Assembly: GCA_031365665.1 (NCBI GenBank) | Contig: JANLYO010000302.1 | Location: 1-38,208, forward strand | Reading direction: 5' to 3' | Length of the DNA: 38,208 nt | From: JANYCG01 sp031365665 | GTDB lineage: Bacteria; Pseudomonadota; Gammaproteobacteria; Burkholderiales; Burkholderiaceae_C | Shown here: one piece after another, positions 1-6,800 of the stretch | Position numbering within the stretch: the first letter of the stretch is position 1 | Layout: each line of letters opens with the position of its first letter | Position numbers and translations under genes: made by a program | Notes under the pieces: generated by a model | What the model saw: the letters and a program-made list of their open reading frames with translations, nothing else | Database searches by the model: none | What the model was told of the DNA's origin: nothing

Positions 1-419
1 CCGAGGCGGGTGCGGCTGCCGGGGGAAATTTTGTGGGCTTCCAACACCAGGCCAGGGGCGTCCGCGTGGAGGCGCTTTATGAGCCTGGGCAGCAAAATGA
101 CTTCGCTGATGTCCGTGATGCAGATGCGGAACACGCGCCGGGTGTCCTGCGGCGAAAACGTCGGCGGCGCGCCCCGTGCAGCGGCGATGCGTTGCAACGC
201 TTCTTGCACATCCGGGTAGATCGCGTGGGCGCGCGGCGTAGGCGACATGCCTTGCGAGGTTCGGCAGAACAGCGGGTCGCTGAAATGCCGACGCAGTTTG
301 TTCAGCGCGATGCTGGCGCTCGCCTGTTCTATGCCCAGTGCAAGGGCCGCGCGCGAGACGCTTTGGGACTTGTAAATTTCCACAAAAACGCCGAGCCAAT
401 CGATATCTAGTTTTGCCAT
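1..419 (-). CDS. LysR-family transcriptional regulator, 3' end outside the window
   Basis: The minus strand from 419 to the window edge reads as an open frame of 139 codons with no stop. It begins MAKLDIDWLGVFVEIYKSQS and continues with a helix-turn-helix typical of LysR proteins: VSRAALALGIEQASASIALN at about residues 21-40, then LRRHFSDPLFCRT, the usual wing region, at about 42-54. From about residue 96 the effector-binding domain starts (RVFRICITDISEVILLPRL). The rest of that domain lies beyond position 1, so the gene is cut by the window and not necessarily broken. It is divergent from the flavin monooxygenase at 535, with 115 bp between the two starts. That is the classic LysR arrangement in which the regulator controls its divergent neighbour. 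The inducer is unknown, and an aromatic acid is an inference from the neighbour. Confidence 0.88.
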   Translation of the reverse strand, partial: MAKLDIDWLGVFVEIYKSQSVSRAALALGIEQASASIALNKLRRHFSDPLFCRTSQGMSPTPRAHAIYPDVQEALQRIAAARGAPPTFSPQDTRRVFRICITDISEVILLPRLIKRLHADAPGLVLEAHKISPGSRTRL

Positions 420-433
420 GGGTGCAGTCTACT

Positions 434-456
434 AGTCTATATCAAAACAATATACT
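434..456. promoter_or_regulatory. Imperfect dyad, candidate LysR binding site
   Basis: Between the divergent LysR gene and the monooxygenase, AGTCTATAT at 434-442 is mirrored imperfectly by ATATACT at 450-456. The pair encloses an AT-rich core that fits the T-N11-A pattern of LysR boxes. TATACT at 451-456 could serve as a -10 for the monooxygenase without a good -35 upstream, as expected for an activated promoter. This is seen by eye only and is not a defined consensus. Confidence 0.35.
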
Positions 457-534
457 GCTTATTCGATATTTGGCTTTGACGCAATAGTCAACACCTGCGA
501 CAGTTGCCAGCTGTCTGTCAAAGGAATAAACAAA

Positions 535-2547
535 GTGCAATTTCATCTCAATGGATTTCGAACCGGCGACCCGGGGCTTCTGGATGTTGCGGCGCAAGCT
601 TGGACGCCGACCACAGAAGGGCCTGCGGGCGATGGACTTCCCCTTGAAGCCGATGTCCTGATCGTCGGCTGCGGCCCTGCTGGGCTGACGCTTGCCGCGC
701 AATTGGCAGCTTTCCCCGGCATCCGCACGGTGATCGTGGAGCAAAAGCCCGGTCCCTTGCAGTTGGGCCAGGCCGATGGCGTGGCCTGCCGAACGATGGA
801 AATGTTCGAGGCTTTTGGGTTTGCCGAGCGCGTGCTCAAGGAATCGTATTGGGTCAATGAAACCACCTTCTGGAAACCTGACGACAGCGCGGGCGGCGAG
901 CGCAAGCGCATTGTGCGCAGCGGGCGCGTGCAGGACGTGGAGGATGGCCTCTCGCATATGCCGCACGTGATCCTGAATCAGGCGCGTGTGCATGACTTTT
1001 ACCTCGAGACGATGCAACGTTCGGCTTCGCGTCTGGTGCCGAATTACAGCCGTCGGCTGGCTGGACTGGAGCGTGCGCCGGATGCGGCGTCAGCAGACCA
1101 CCCCACAAACTACCCTGTGCTGGCCCGCTTCGAGCGGCAGGATGCCGGATACGAAGGCCAGTTTGAAACCATCCGCGCACGTTATGTGGTGGGGTGTGAC
1201 GGTGCGCGCAGCAATGTGCGTCAGTCCATGGGCCTGGCGCTCAAGGGCGATTCGGCCAACCATGCCTGGGGCGTGATGGACGTGCTGGTGGTCACCGACT
1301 TCCCCGACGTCCGCTTCAAGGCGCTGATCCAGTCTGCCGACGAAGGCAGCCTCTTGATCATTCCGCGTGAAGGCGGCTATCTGGTTCGTCTTTATGTGGA
1401 ACTGGACAAGCTCAACGTGGACGAGCGCGTGGCAGCCCGCAACATCAGCCTTGAGCAGTTGATTGCTGCCGCGCAGCGCATCTTCCATCCGTATACGCTG
1501 GATGTGAAAGAGGTGGCCTGGTGGTCAGTCTATGAAATCGGCCAACGGCTGTGTGACCGGTTTGATGATCTCCAACCCCAGGAGATGGAAGCCCGCCAGC
1601 CGCGCATCTTCATTGCCGGTGATGCCTGCCACACCCACAGCCCCAAGGCGGGGCAAGGCATGAACGTCTCCATGCAGGACGCGTTCAACCTGGGTTGGAA
1701 GCTCGCTGCCGTGCTGCAAGGGCGCAGCCCGGCCAGCCTGTTGCACACTTATTCGGCAGAGCGGCAGGCTGTGGCCAAGGAGTTGATCGACTTCGACCGC
1801 GAGTGGGCCAAGATGCTTAGCGCGCCCCTGAAGAAACCCGGCGACGCGGCCGGCACAGGAGTCGAGCCCGCCGACGTGCAGCGTTATTTCGTACAACATG
1901 GCCGCTACACCGCAGGCACCGCCACGCGTTACACGCCTGCGCTGCTCACTGGCGCGCCCACCTACCAGCACCTGGCTGAGGGACTGGCAATTGGGACGCG
2001 TTTTCACTCGGCGCCCGTCCTGCGCCTGGGTGACGGCAGGCAGATGCAATTGGGAGAGGCCTTGAAAGCGGATGCCCGCTGGCGTTTGATTGCATTTGCC
2101 GGTCGCAGTGATTGCGCAGAGTCCGCATCGCCCTTGGGCAAACTGTGCAGCTACCTCAGTGGATCGCCGCAATCCCCAATCAAGCGCTTCACCCCGGCAG
2201 GCGCCGACCTGGACGCCGTCATCGACTTGCGGGCGGTGTTCCAGCAAAGCCACCATTCGCTTTCCATCACGGCCATGCCGGAGTTGCTGTTCCCGCCCAA
2301 AGGCCGCTACGGGCTGCGCGACTATGAAAAAGCGTTTTGTGCACTGGAGACTGCGGATCAAAACGCCAGCCAAAACACCCTTCAAAACATTTTCACCCTG
2401 CGCCGCATTGACCGCGAGCTGGGCTGCCTGGTGGTGGTGCGGCCCGACCAGTACATCGCGCACATCCTGCCGCTGGATGCCACCGAGGCGCTGGCGTCAT
2501 TTTTCGGCGGCTTCATGCTGGACGCCCAGGCGCAGCAGGCGGCTTGA
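535..2547 (+). CDS. mobA: FAD-dependent aromatic hydroxylase, 3-hydroxybenzoate 4-monooxygenase-like
   Basis: A 670-residue class A flavoprotein monooxygenase, predicted to be cytoplasmic and to use NAD(P)H and O2 to hydroxylate a phenolic acid. The FAD-binding GxGxxG is GCGPAG at residues 45-50. The second FAD motif is the GD of FIAGDACHTHSPKAGQGMN near residue 360. The C-terminal 200 or so residues match the thioredoxin-like domain of the phenol hydroxylase/MobA group. The N-terminal MQFHLNGF and the stretch GQADGVACRTMEMFEAFGFA are as I know them from 3-hydroxybenzoate 4-monooxygenase (product protocatechuate). The length is slightly above that family's roughly 640. The GTG start is chosen for its AAAGGA at 520-525 and for the conserved N-terminus. 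It is divergent from the LysR gene. The next gene follows after 27 bp, suggesting co-transcription with the Bug receptor. A phenol or chlorophenol hydroxylase role is the main alternative. Confidence 0.78.
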   Translation: MQFHLNGFRTGDPGLLDVAAQAWTPTTEGPAGDGLPLEADVLIVGCGPAGLTLAAQLAAFPGIRTVIVEQKPGPLQLGQADGVACRTMEMFEAFGFAERVLKESYWVNETTFWKPDDSAGGERKRIVRSGRVQDVEDGLSHMPHVILNQARVHDFYLETMQRSASRLVPNYSRRLAGLERAPDAASADHPTNYPVLARFERQDAGYEGQFETIRARYVVGCDGARSNVRQSMGLALKGDSANHAWGVMDVLVVTDFPDVRFKALIQSADEGSLLIIPREGGYLVRLYVELDKLNVDERVAARNISLEQLIAAAQRIFHPYTLDVKEVAWWSVYEIGQRLCDRFDDLQPQEMEARQPRIFIAGDACHTHSPKAGQGMNVSMQDAFNLGWKLAAVLQGRSPASLLHTYSAERQAVAKELIDFDREWAKMLSAPLKKPGDAAGTGVEPADVQRYFVQHGRYTAGTATRYTPALLTGAPTYQHLAEGLAIGTRFHSAPVLRLGDGRQMQLGEALKADARWRLIAFAGRSDCAESASPLGKLCSYLSGSPQSPIKRFTPAGADLDAVIDLRAVFQQSHHSLSITAMPELLFPPKGRYGLRDYEKAFCALETADQNASQNTLQNIFTLRRIDRELGCLVVVRPDQYIAHILPLDATEALASFFGGFMLDAQAQQAA

Positions 2548-2574
2548 CAATTTACATTAACCCAGGAGAACCCC

Positions 2575-3585
2575 GTGACATCATTTCAGCCATCCATCAA
2601 ACGCTTCACCTTCATTCAATCCATCGTGGCCGTGGCAGCGATTGCAACTGCCGCTTTGGCGCTGCCCACGGCCGCACAAAGCAATTTCCCCAACAAGCCG
2701 GTGACCATCGTCACGGCTTTTCCCGCAGGCAGCGGCCCGGATTCCGTGATCCGCCAAGTCTCGGAAAAACTCTCCAAGATGTGGAACCAGCCCGTGCTGA
2801 TCCAAAACAAACCCGGTGGCGGCGGATTCATCGCGATTGAAGCCGCAAGAAATGCCGCCCCCGACGGTTACACACTGCTCCAGCTGGACGGTGAACACCT
2901 GGGTGCTTTGCCCGTGCTCTACAAAGCCAAAAACTTTGTTCCGCTGAACAACTTCGACCCTGTCGCCACGATATTCAGAACCTACTTTTTGGTTGCCGTG
3001 CCCACCGAATCCAAGTGGAAAAGTATGAAGGATCTGATTGAGGCCGCCAAAGCGAATCCCGGCAAGGTCAACTTCGGCTCCTGGGGCATTGGCAGCCCAG
3101 GCCACATGGGCGGCGCGCAGCTTGAACTCATGACGAACATTGACATGACCCACGTGGCCTACCGCGAAATGTCGCAGTTGTTCACCTCGGTGGGCTCGGG
3201 CGAATTGCAGTGGAGTTTTGGTTCGATTCCTTCGAGCGCTGGCATCTTCAAGGCTGGCAAACTTCGCTACATTGCCGTCGCGGGTCCCAAGCGCCTGCCG
3301 CAGATGCCAGACGTGCCCACCATGCAGGAATCCGGCGGCCCCGCCGGTTTTGAAGTGAACTCCTTCGTGGCGCTGGTGTCGCCCAAAGGTTTGCCTAGGG
3401 ACCTGCAGGCCAAAATCAGCGGCGACGTCGCCCGCGTCCTGGCGGATCCGGAAGTCAAAGTCAAATTCGACACCTTCGCCTTTGAGCCCATCAGCTGGTC
3501 ACCGGAAGAAATCCGCAGCGCCACCGACGCCAAGTTCAAAATTTACGGCGAGTTGGCTCGGCGCAAAAACATCAGCCTGGATTGA
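2575..3585 (+). CDS. Bug-family (TctC-like) periplasmic solute-binding protein
   Basis: A 336-residue extracytoplasmic receptor of the Bug/tripartite tricarboxylate family. It has a long N-terminal signal peptide (hydrophobic core at about residues 16-34, likely cut after the PTAAQ region). This is followed by the family hallmarks FPNKPVTIVTAFPAGSGPDS and NKPGGGGFIA. Then come PDGYTLL and the ligand-loop region AYREMSQLFTSVGSGELQWSF. The GTG start has AGGAG just upstream. It lies 27 bp after the aromatic hydroxylase, so it probably binds the same or a related aromatic carboxylate. No TctA/TctB membrane subunits are nearby, which is usual for the many orphan Bug proteins of Burkholderiales. 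The ligand cannot be read from the sequence. Confidence 0.88.
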   Translation: MTSFQPSIKRFTFIQSIVAVAAIATAALALPTAAQSNFPNKPVTIVTAFPAGSGPDSVIRQVSEKLSKMWNQPVLIQNKPGGGGFIAIEAARNAAPDGYTLLQLDGEHLGALPVLYKAKNFVPLNNFDPVATIFRTYFLVAVPTESKWKSMKDLIEAAKANPGKVNFGSWGIGSPGHMGGAQLELMTNIDMTHVAYREMSQLFTSVGSGELQWSFGSIPSSAGIFKAGKLRYIAVAGPKRLPQMPDVPTMQESGGPAGFEVNSFVALVSPKGLPRDLQAKISGDVARVLADPEVKVKFDTFAFEPISWSPEEIRSATDAKFKIYGELARRKNISLD

Positions 3586-3683
3586 TGCCGGGCGCGCTGT
3601 GGCCACCGAAACTTGAAACATTTGCTTTTGCCCAGGTTGATTTCTCGCTACAGTTGTCCCTCCCATAACCCCTGGAGACTCCC

Positions 3684-4097
3684 ATGCCCAATTCCCCGCA
3701 AAATCCGTTTGGCGACGTGACCAAAATGTTGGAAAAATTCAAGGTGCCCGGTGTGGACATGAGCGCCATCATCGAAGCCAGGCGCAAAGACATCGAGGCC
3801 GTGGTCGCGTCCAACCAAGCCGCCATGGAAGCCATGCAGGCCATGGGCCGCAAGCAAGTGGAGATGCTCAAGTCGGCGATGCAGGAAATCCAGGAGACCA
3901 GCAAGGAGATGGCCAGCAGCCTGGGCGACCCGGCCAAACAAACCGCCATCGCCAAAAAAGCCTATGCCAAGGCGGTCGCCGATGTGAAAGACCTGGCCGA
4001 CATGGCACGCAAGGCGCAAACTGAATCGATGGCCAGCATCACCAAGCGAGCCAACGAACACATGGAAGAAATCAAGAAAATGATGAAGCCCAAGTAG
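3684..4097 (+). CDS. Phasin family protein
   Basis: A 137-residue, strongly amphipathic, mostly helical protein with repeated Met, Lys, Glu and Ala. It opens with NPFGDVTKMLEKFKVPGVDM, followed by IIEARRKDIEAVVASNQAA, the signature of small proteobacterial phasins. Heptad-like spacing continues to the C-terminus (ITKRANEHMEEIKKMMKPK). It is expected to coat polyhydroxyalkanoate granules. The start has a good GGAG (CCTGGAGACTCCC-ATG). It sits alone between the Bug gene (98 bp away) and a long non-coding gap, with a probable terminator behind it. No PHA synthase or depolymerase is in the window. The link to carbon storage is family knowledge only. Confidence 0.85.
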   Translation: MPNSPQNPFGDVTKMLEKFKVPGVDMSAIIEARRKDIEAVVASNQAAMEAMQAMGRKQVEMLKSAMQEIQETSKEMASSLGDPAKQTAIAKKAYAKAVADVKDLADMARKAQTESMASITKRANEHMEEIKKMMKPK

Positions 4098-4155
4098 TGG
4101 GGTGAATCGGCTGGACGTGCAGCGGGCTTCGTTTGAACTGGCCCAGGGCGTGGCT

Positions 4156-4199
4156 GGCCTCGCCCACGGCGGCATTTTTGCTGTGCAGGCCGTTTTTTT
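4156..4199 (+). terminator. Probable rho-independent terminator after the phasin gene
   Basis: GGCCT at 4156-4160 pairs with AGGCC at 4187-4191. The interrupted inner pairing involves CACGGCGGCA and TGCTGTG. The stem is followed directly by G and a run of seven T at 4193-4199. The inner stem is imperfect, so strength is uncertain. Confidence 0.5.
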
Positions 4200-4222
4200 G
4201 TTGCGCAGTTTGCTATGTTAAA

Positions 4223-4329
4223 GATAGCTGAATTGCTATATTTCACGTGACCTAATGAGCTAAAAACTTAATAATTTCAGTTGAAAACGGCAAAATGCCT
4301 CCTATCATACCCAAATTGGGTATGATAGG
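4223..4329 (+). repeat. Composite intergenic repeat, copy 1 (AT element plus GGGTAT palindrome)
   Basis: An AT-rich element beginning GATAGC at 4223 and ending CACGTGACCTAA at 4244-4255 is followed by a perfect palindrome at 4301-4329. The palindrome has two 14-bp arms around one central A: CCTATCATACCCAA and its reverse complement. The same two-part arrangement recurs at 22191-22304, with the same 49 bp between CCTAA and TCATACCC. The palindrome could form a hairpin or be a protein-binding site; the sequence does not tell. Confidence 0.6.
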
Positions 4330-4414
4330 GCGTGGTGTTGTCCTTTTCCGGTATGTGCCGATGCGGCGGGGCTGACAACTTGATTGAAGCGTCGGCAAAT
4401 TCAACTGCTGGGGG

Positions 4415-4582
4415 CTAGGAGTCTGGGCGGCAGAAGGTCATCGGCTGCAACAGGTGGAGAAAAGTCCCACTTCGCACCCATTTTTCCGGCTGTAGCGGAG
4501 CTACAGTCCTCAAAAGTGGGCGCAAATTGGACTCTTTTCCCACCCGTTTCGCTTCGATGCCTTCTGCCGCCCAGACTCCTAG
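4415..4582. mobile_element. 168-bp near-palindromic MITE-like element
   Basis: Perfect 23-bp terminal inverted repeats (4415-4437, starting CTAGGAGTCTGGGCGGCAG, and 4560-4582) enclose further imperfect mirrored segments. GTGGAGAAAAGTCC mirrors GGACTCTTTTCCCAC, and GCACCCATTTT mirrors AAAAGTGGGCGC. The centre is the hairpin CTGTAG-CGGAG-CTACAG at 4490-4506, exactly at the midpoint. The element codes for nothing convincing: the overlapping open frames on both strands (for example 4384-4587) are a by-product of the palindrome. It fits a miniature inverted-repeat element moved by a transposase elsewhere. I see no clear target duplication. Confidence 0.65.
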
Positions 4583-4617
4583 GCTGATCAAGCGCCACGC
4601 ATCACGGGTCCGAGACT

Positions 4618-5823
4618 TTATCGGCCGTGAAAAACGGGCTTGCGCTTGCCCACAAAACTCGCAATGGCCTGGGCTGCGTCTGTGGTGGCGGACGTCAACG
4701 ACAGCGCCTCGGTCTCGGCAGCCAACTGCTCGGAAAGGCTGGCCGTCAACGATTCCCGGAACAAACGCCGCATTTCGCCAAAGGCCTGGGTCGGGCCGCT
4801 GGCCAGGCGCCTCGCACAGGCCAGCGCCTGTGTTTCAAGCTCCGCCAGTGGCACCACCCGGGTGACGAGACCCCATTCAAGCGCTTCGTTGGCATTGAGC
4901 ACCCGCCCTTCAAAATACAACTCGGCCGCCCGGCGCATGCCCACCAAGCGGGGCAGAAACCAGGAGTTTCCACCGTCGGTGGTCAGCCCAAGACTGCCAA
5001 AACCCAGCGCGATTTTGGTGTTGTCGGCCGCCAGCACGATGTCGGCGCAGTGCATCAGCCCCAAGCCACCGCCCGCCGCTGCGCCTTGCACGCTGGCGAC
5101 GATGGGCACGCGCAGCCGGGCAAACGTGCGCAAGGCATCGTGGAACGGACCGGTCATCGAGCGCAGCAAGCCGGGCAGTTCGCCGCTCTTCGCGTTGGAC
5201 AGAAATGGCAAGTCGCCGCCCACAGTAAATGACTTGCCGCGACCCTGCAGCAGCACGCAGCGGATAGTGGCGTCGTTGGCGCACCGTTTGGCGACTTCGT
5301 AAAGCTCTGAGGCCACTCTCGCATCGATGGCGTTGTGGGCCTCAGGGCGGTTCAAGGTGATGGTCGCCAGGGTGTCGTGGACACGAAACTCCAAGGTGCT
5401 CAAACGCGATGCAGCGCCATCGGTTTGAACCGCCTTGGCCCAGCGCTCACTGTCGGTCAGCTGGGTCAAGCCGCTGATTTGCCCGCCGGTGAAACTCAAG
5501 ATATGGATGAACTCGGCGTCCAGCTTGGCCCCATTGGCCAGTGCCTCGCCACTGTAGCGGCCCTGCACAAACAGCCGGCCATCGTCAAGCAGCCGAAAAT
5601 CGCCGGGATGCGCTTTGGCTGCGTAATTTTTAGCTATCTTTCCCCAGAAGTTGCGGCGCATGTCGTCCGCGTTGGCGTAGTCGCCGCCCAAGCCCAAAGG
5701 CAGCCCCTCGGTCGTGTGGCCTGCAAACTTAGGGTGCAACAGTTGTCCCAGGCGGCTGCGATCACCGTTGGCAAGGGCCTCGTAGAAGTTGCGTGCCAGT
5801 GTGATCGATGCTGAGGAATCCAT
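4618..5823 (-). CDS. SnoaL-like domain fused to an enoyl-CoA hydratase/isomerase
   Basis: A 401-residue two-domain protein. Residues 1-135 form a SnoaL/NTF2-like cone fold (ITLARNFYEALANGDRSRLGQLL, then HILSFTGGQISGLTQL). Residues 141-401 are a complete crotonase. NRPEAHNAID starts the latter, FTVGGDLPF (199-207) and QGAAAGGGLGL (246-256) supply the oxyanion-hole loops, and GLTTDGGNSWFLPRLVG (279-295) places Asp283 where PaaG-type isomerases carry their acidic residue. There is no in-frame Met between 55 and 223, so the fusion is not two annotated genes run together, although TTG codons at 141 and 144 could start the second domain alone. It is divergent from the amidohydrolase gene, with 89 bp between starts. 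It probably hydrates or isomerises an aromatic or unsaturated acyl-CoA. The role of the SnoaL half is unknown. Confidence 0.85.
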   Translation of the reverse strand: MDSSASITLARNFYEALANGDRSRLGQLLHPKFAGHTTEGLPLGLGGDYANADDMRRNFWGKIAKNYAAKAHPGDFRLLDDGRLFVQGRYSGEALANGAKLDAEFIHILSFTGGQISGLTQLTDSERWAKAVQTDGAASRLSTLEFRVHDTLATITLNRPEAHNAIDARVASELYEVAKRCANDATIRCVLLQGRGKSFTVGGDLPFLSNAKSGELPGLLRSMTGPFHDALRTFARLRVPIVASVQGAAAGGGLGLMHCADIVLAADNTKIALGFGSLGLTTDGGNSWFLPRLVGMRRAAELYFEGRVLNANEALEWGLVTRVVPLAELETQALACARRLASGPTQAFGEMRRLFRESLTASLSEQLAAETEALSLTSATTDAAQAIASFVGKRKPVFHGR

Positions 5824-5912
5824 TTTTCTGCCTCTAGGTGGTCTGTTGAGGAATGGTAGCGCGTTGCGACAAGTGTGGTGACGCTAGACTACGCACCATA
5901 AGGATCAGCCCC

Positions 5913-6776
5913 ATGGACACCAAAAACCTCATCGCCATCGACACCCACACCCACCTGGAGGTGTCGTGCCGCAATCCGTTTGACAACTACGGCGAAGAGT
6001 TCGACCGCGCGGCGGACAAATACTTCCGCAACAGCAAACGCCCCACGATGGACGAGACGATTGCCTACTACCGCGTGAAAAAAATCGGCTTCGTCAATTT
6101 CACCGTTGATGCCGAATCGCAAATGGGCCGCGCCCGCATCACCAATGAAGAAATCGCCGATGCGGCCGCCGCCAACAGCGACATCATGATCGCCTTTGGC
6201 AGCATCGACCCGCACAAGGGCAAGATGGGTGGCAGAGAGGCGCGCCGTTTGGTGGAGAACCACAACGTACGGGGCTTCAAGTTCCACCCCACCGTGCAGG
6301 GCTTTCTGCCCGCCGACAAAATGGCCTGGCCGATTTACGAAGTCATCAACGAACACAAACTCCCGGCCATCTTCCATAGCGGCCACAGCGGCATTGGCAG
6401 TGGCATGCGCTGCGGCGGCGGGCTGCGCCTGCAAAACTCCAACCCGATGTTGCTCGAAGATGTGGCCATTGCCTTCCCCGACATGCAAATAGTCGTCGCC
6501 CACCCGTCGTGGCCGTGGCAGGACGAGGCCATTTCACTGGCGCTGCACAAGCCCAATATCTGGATTGACCTCTCAGGCTGGAGCCCCAAATACTTTGCGC
6601 CGCAACTCATACAGTACGCCAACACGCTCTTGAAAGACCGCATCCTGTTTGGCAGCGATTACCCGCTGATCACCCCGGACCGCTGGATGGCCGACTTTGA
6701 GGAGGCGGGCTTCAAGGACAACGTCAAGCCGCTGATCCTGAAAGAAAACGCCATGCGCCTGCTCGGTTTGAGCTGA
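5913..6776 (+). CDS. Amidohydrolase family 2 protein (TIM-barrel metal hydrolase/decarboxylase)
   Basis: A 287-residue member of the amidohydrolase-2 group, which includes gamma-resorcylate decarboxylase, ACMSD and beta-ketoacyl-CoA hydrolases. Visible metal or active-site residues are His12 and His14 (DTHTHLE), FKFHP at 122-126, His155 (FHSGHSG), His197 (VVAHPSW) and Asp249 (LFGSDYP). The ATG at 5913 is chosen because AAGGA lies 8 bp upstream and the HxH strand then starts at residue 8, as usual. A longer frame from 5853 adds 20 unconserved residues. It is followed after 24 bp by the acyl-CoA synthetase, with which it probably forms an operon. That pairing recalls the CoA ligase plus amidohydrolase of the non-oxidative hydroxycinnamate routes (Cou in Rhodococcus, Phd in Corynebacterium). 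There the amidohydrolase cleaves an aryl-beta-ketoacyl-CoA. A decarboxylase role is the main alternative. Confidence 0.82.
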   Translation: MDTKNLIAIDTHTHLEVSCRNPFDNYGEEFDRAADKYFRNSKRPTMDETIAYYRVKKIGFVNFTVDAESQMGRARITNEEIADAAAANSDIMIAFGSIDPHKGKMGGREARRLVENHNVRGFKFHPTVQGFLPADKMAWPIYEVINEHKLPAIFHSGHSGIGSGMRCGGGLRLQNSNPMLLEDVAIAFPDMQIVVAHPSWPWQDEAISLALHKPNIWIDLSGWSPKYFAPQLIQYANTLLKDRILFGSDYPLITPDRWMADFEEAGFKDNVKPLILKENAMRLLGLS

Positions 6777-6800
6777 ACGAGCCAGACACAGGCGGGCAGC

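Larger units (their letters stand above)
4098..4617. other. Gene-free gap of 520 bp holding terminator and repeats
   Basis: No coding frame here has family features or a ribosome site. Its contents are the phasin terminator, the composite AT repeat with its palindrome, and the 168-bp inverted-repeat element. It separates the plus-strand phasin gene from the 3' end of the minus-strand fusion gene at 4618, so it is a convergent spacer with no promoter needed. That makes it a tolerant place for repeats to accumulate. Confidence 0.7.

Noticed and set aside
1525..2463. 312-codon minus-strand frame opposite the flavin hydroxylase
   Set aside because: Antisense shadow in a GC-rich gene, no recognisable domain and composition typical of reverse-frame translation.
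4384..4598. Overlapping open frames of 65-67 codons on both strands
   Set aside because: They lie almost wholly inside the 168-bp palindromic element and arise from its symmetry; no ribosome site and no family features.
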